From Planctomycetaceae bacterium (GTDB lineage Bacteria; Planctomycetota; Planctomycetia; Planctomycetales; Planctomycetaceae), in NCBI GenBank assembly GCA_016765335.1, contig JAESQE010000144.1:9403-15753 (forward strand): a DNA stretch of 6,351 bases, in the 5' to 3' direction. Position 1 is the stretch's first letter. Each line of letters opens with the position of its first letter. A model generated the notes under the pieces. That model worked only from the letters and a program-made list of their open reading frames with translations. It was not told where the DNA came from and ran no database searches. The position numbers and the translations under genes are program-made. Below are positions 6,238 to 6,351 of the stretch, in pieces.

Positions 6238-6351
6238 TTAGAAATCACTCTGAATAACATTCTGACCGTAACGAGTTCCAGCAGGTGTCAACAAGCGAGT
6301 ATAAACTCCCTCGTCGATGTTAACTGCCAAAGAAGCGGCATGACCATCGCA
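6238..6351 (-). CDS. DUF1559 domain protein, C-terminal end (partial)
   Basis: Only the last 37 codons and the TAA stop (6238-6240) are in the window; the gene continues past the right edge. The translation begins [20 protein letters not shown] and ends GQNVIQSDF. The DGH(A) motif followed by an N/D-rich segment, a '[14 protein letters not shown]' run and a terminal acidic-aromatic end is characteristic of DUF1559 proteins. These are pseudopilin-like: an N-terminal type IV pilin-like cleavage and helix region (not visible here) precedes a variable body. The family is present in many copies per genome in Planctomycetota and its function is not established. A strong terminator follows. Confidence is limited only by the short length. 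Confidence 0.85.
   Translation of the reverse strand, partial: CDGHAASLAVNIDEGVYTRLLTPAGTRYGQNVIQSDF

Overview
The window looks like ordinary chromosomal DNA from a member of the Planctomycetota, probably a moderate-GC (roughly mid-40s to 50% by eye) marine or freshwater lineage near Gimesia, Rubinisphaera or relatives. The best pointers are a partial DUF1559 gene at the right edge, whose C-terminus has the CDGHA...IQSDF style typical of that planctomycete-expanded family, a membrane-anchored Hanks-type kinase, and a secreted-type FAD oxidoreductase with a beta-rich C-terminal domain. The phylum assignment rests on family knowledge; no rRNA or marker gene is present.

Layout, left to right. 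(1) Positions 1-1685, + strand: the 3' part of a large FAD-dependent oxidoreductase gene that begins before the window. (2) 1686-1814: short spacer with a plausible promoter. (3) 1815-3320, +: a serine/threonine protein kinase with an intact N-terminal catalytic domain, a linker, an unassigned C-terminal module and one membrane segment. (4) 3321-3750: a 430-base gap holding a 139-bp element bounded by 17-bp perfect inverted repeats, plus two small hairpins. (5) 3751-4656, +: a complete D-alanine--D-alanine ligase gene. (6) 4657-5074: a 418-base gap between convergent genes, packed with short repeats: a 29-nt direct repeat at each end, a branched fold, a palindrome and decayed arms of another repeat family. 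(7) 5075-5983, - strand: a DUF58/VWA-like protein. (8) 5984-6237: spacer with a hairpin, a duplicated 10-mer and a strong terminator. (9) 6238-6351, -: the last 37 codons of a DUF1559 protein.

The genes do not form one operon or an obvious pathway. The ligase makes the D-Ala-D-Ala dipeptide for peptidoglycan, the kinase is a signalling protein, the DUF58 protein belongs to a family normally paired with MoxR ATPases (none is visible here), and the oxidoreductase and DUF1559 protein are planctomycete accessory families. I see no defence system, CRISPR array, tRNA, transposase or phage gene. The main non-coding signal is that all three larger gaps from 3321 onward carry repeat-like structured DNA of different families, so the most useful follow-up is to ask whether these elements recur in the host genome. 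I did not find a convincing new multi-gene system.
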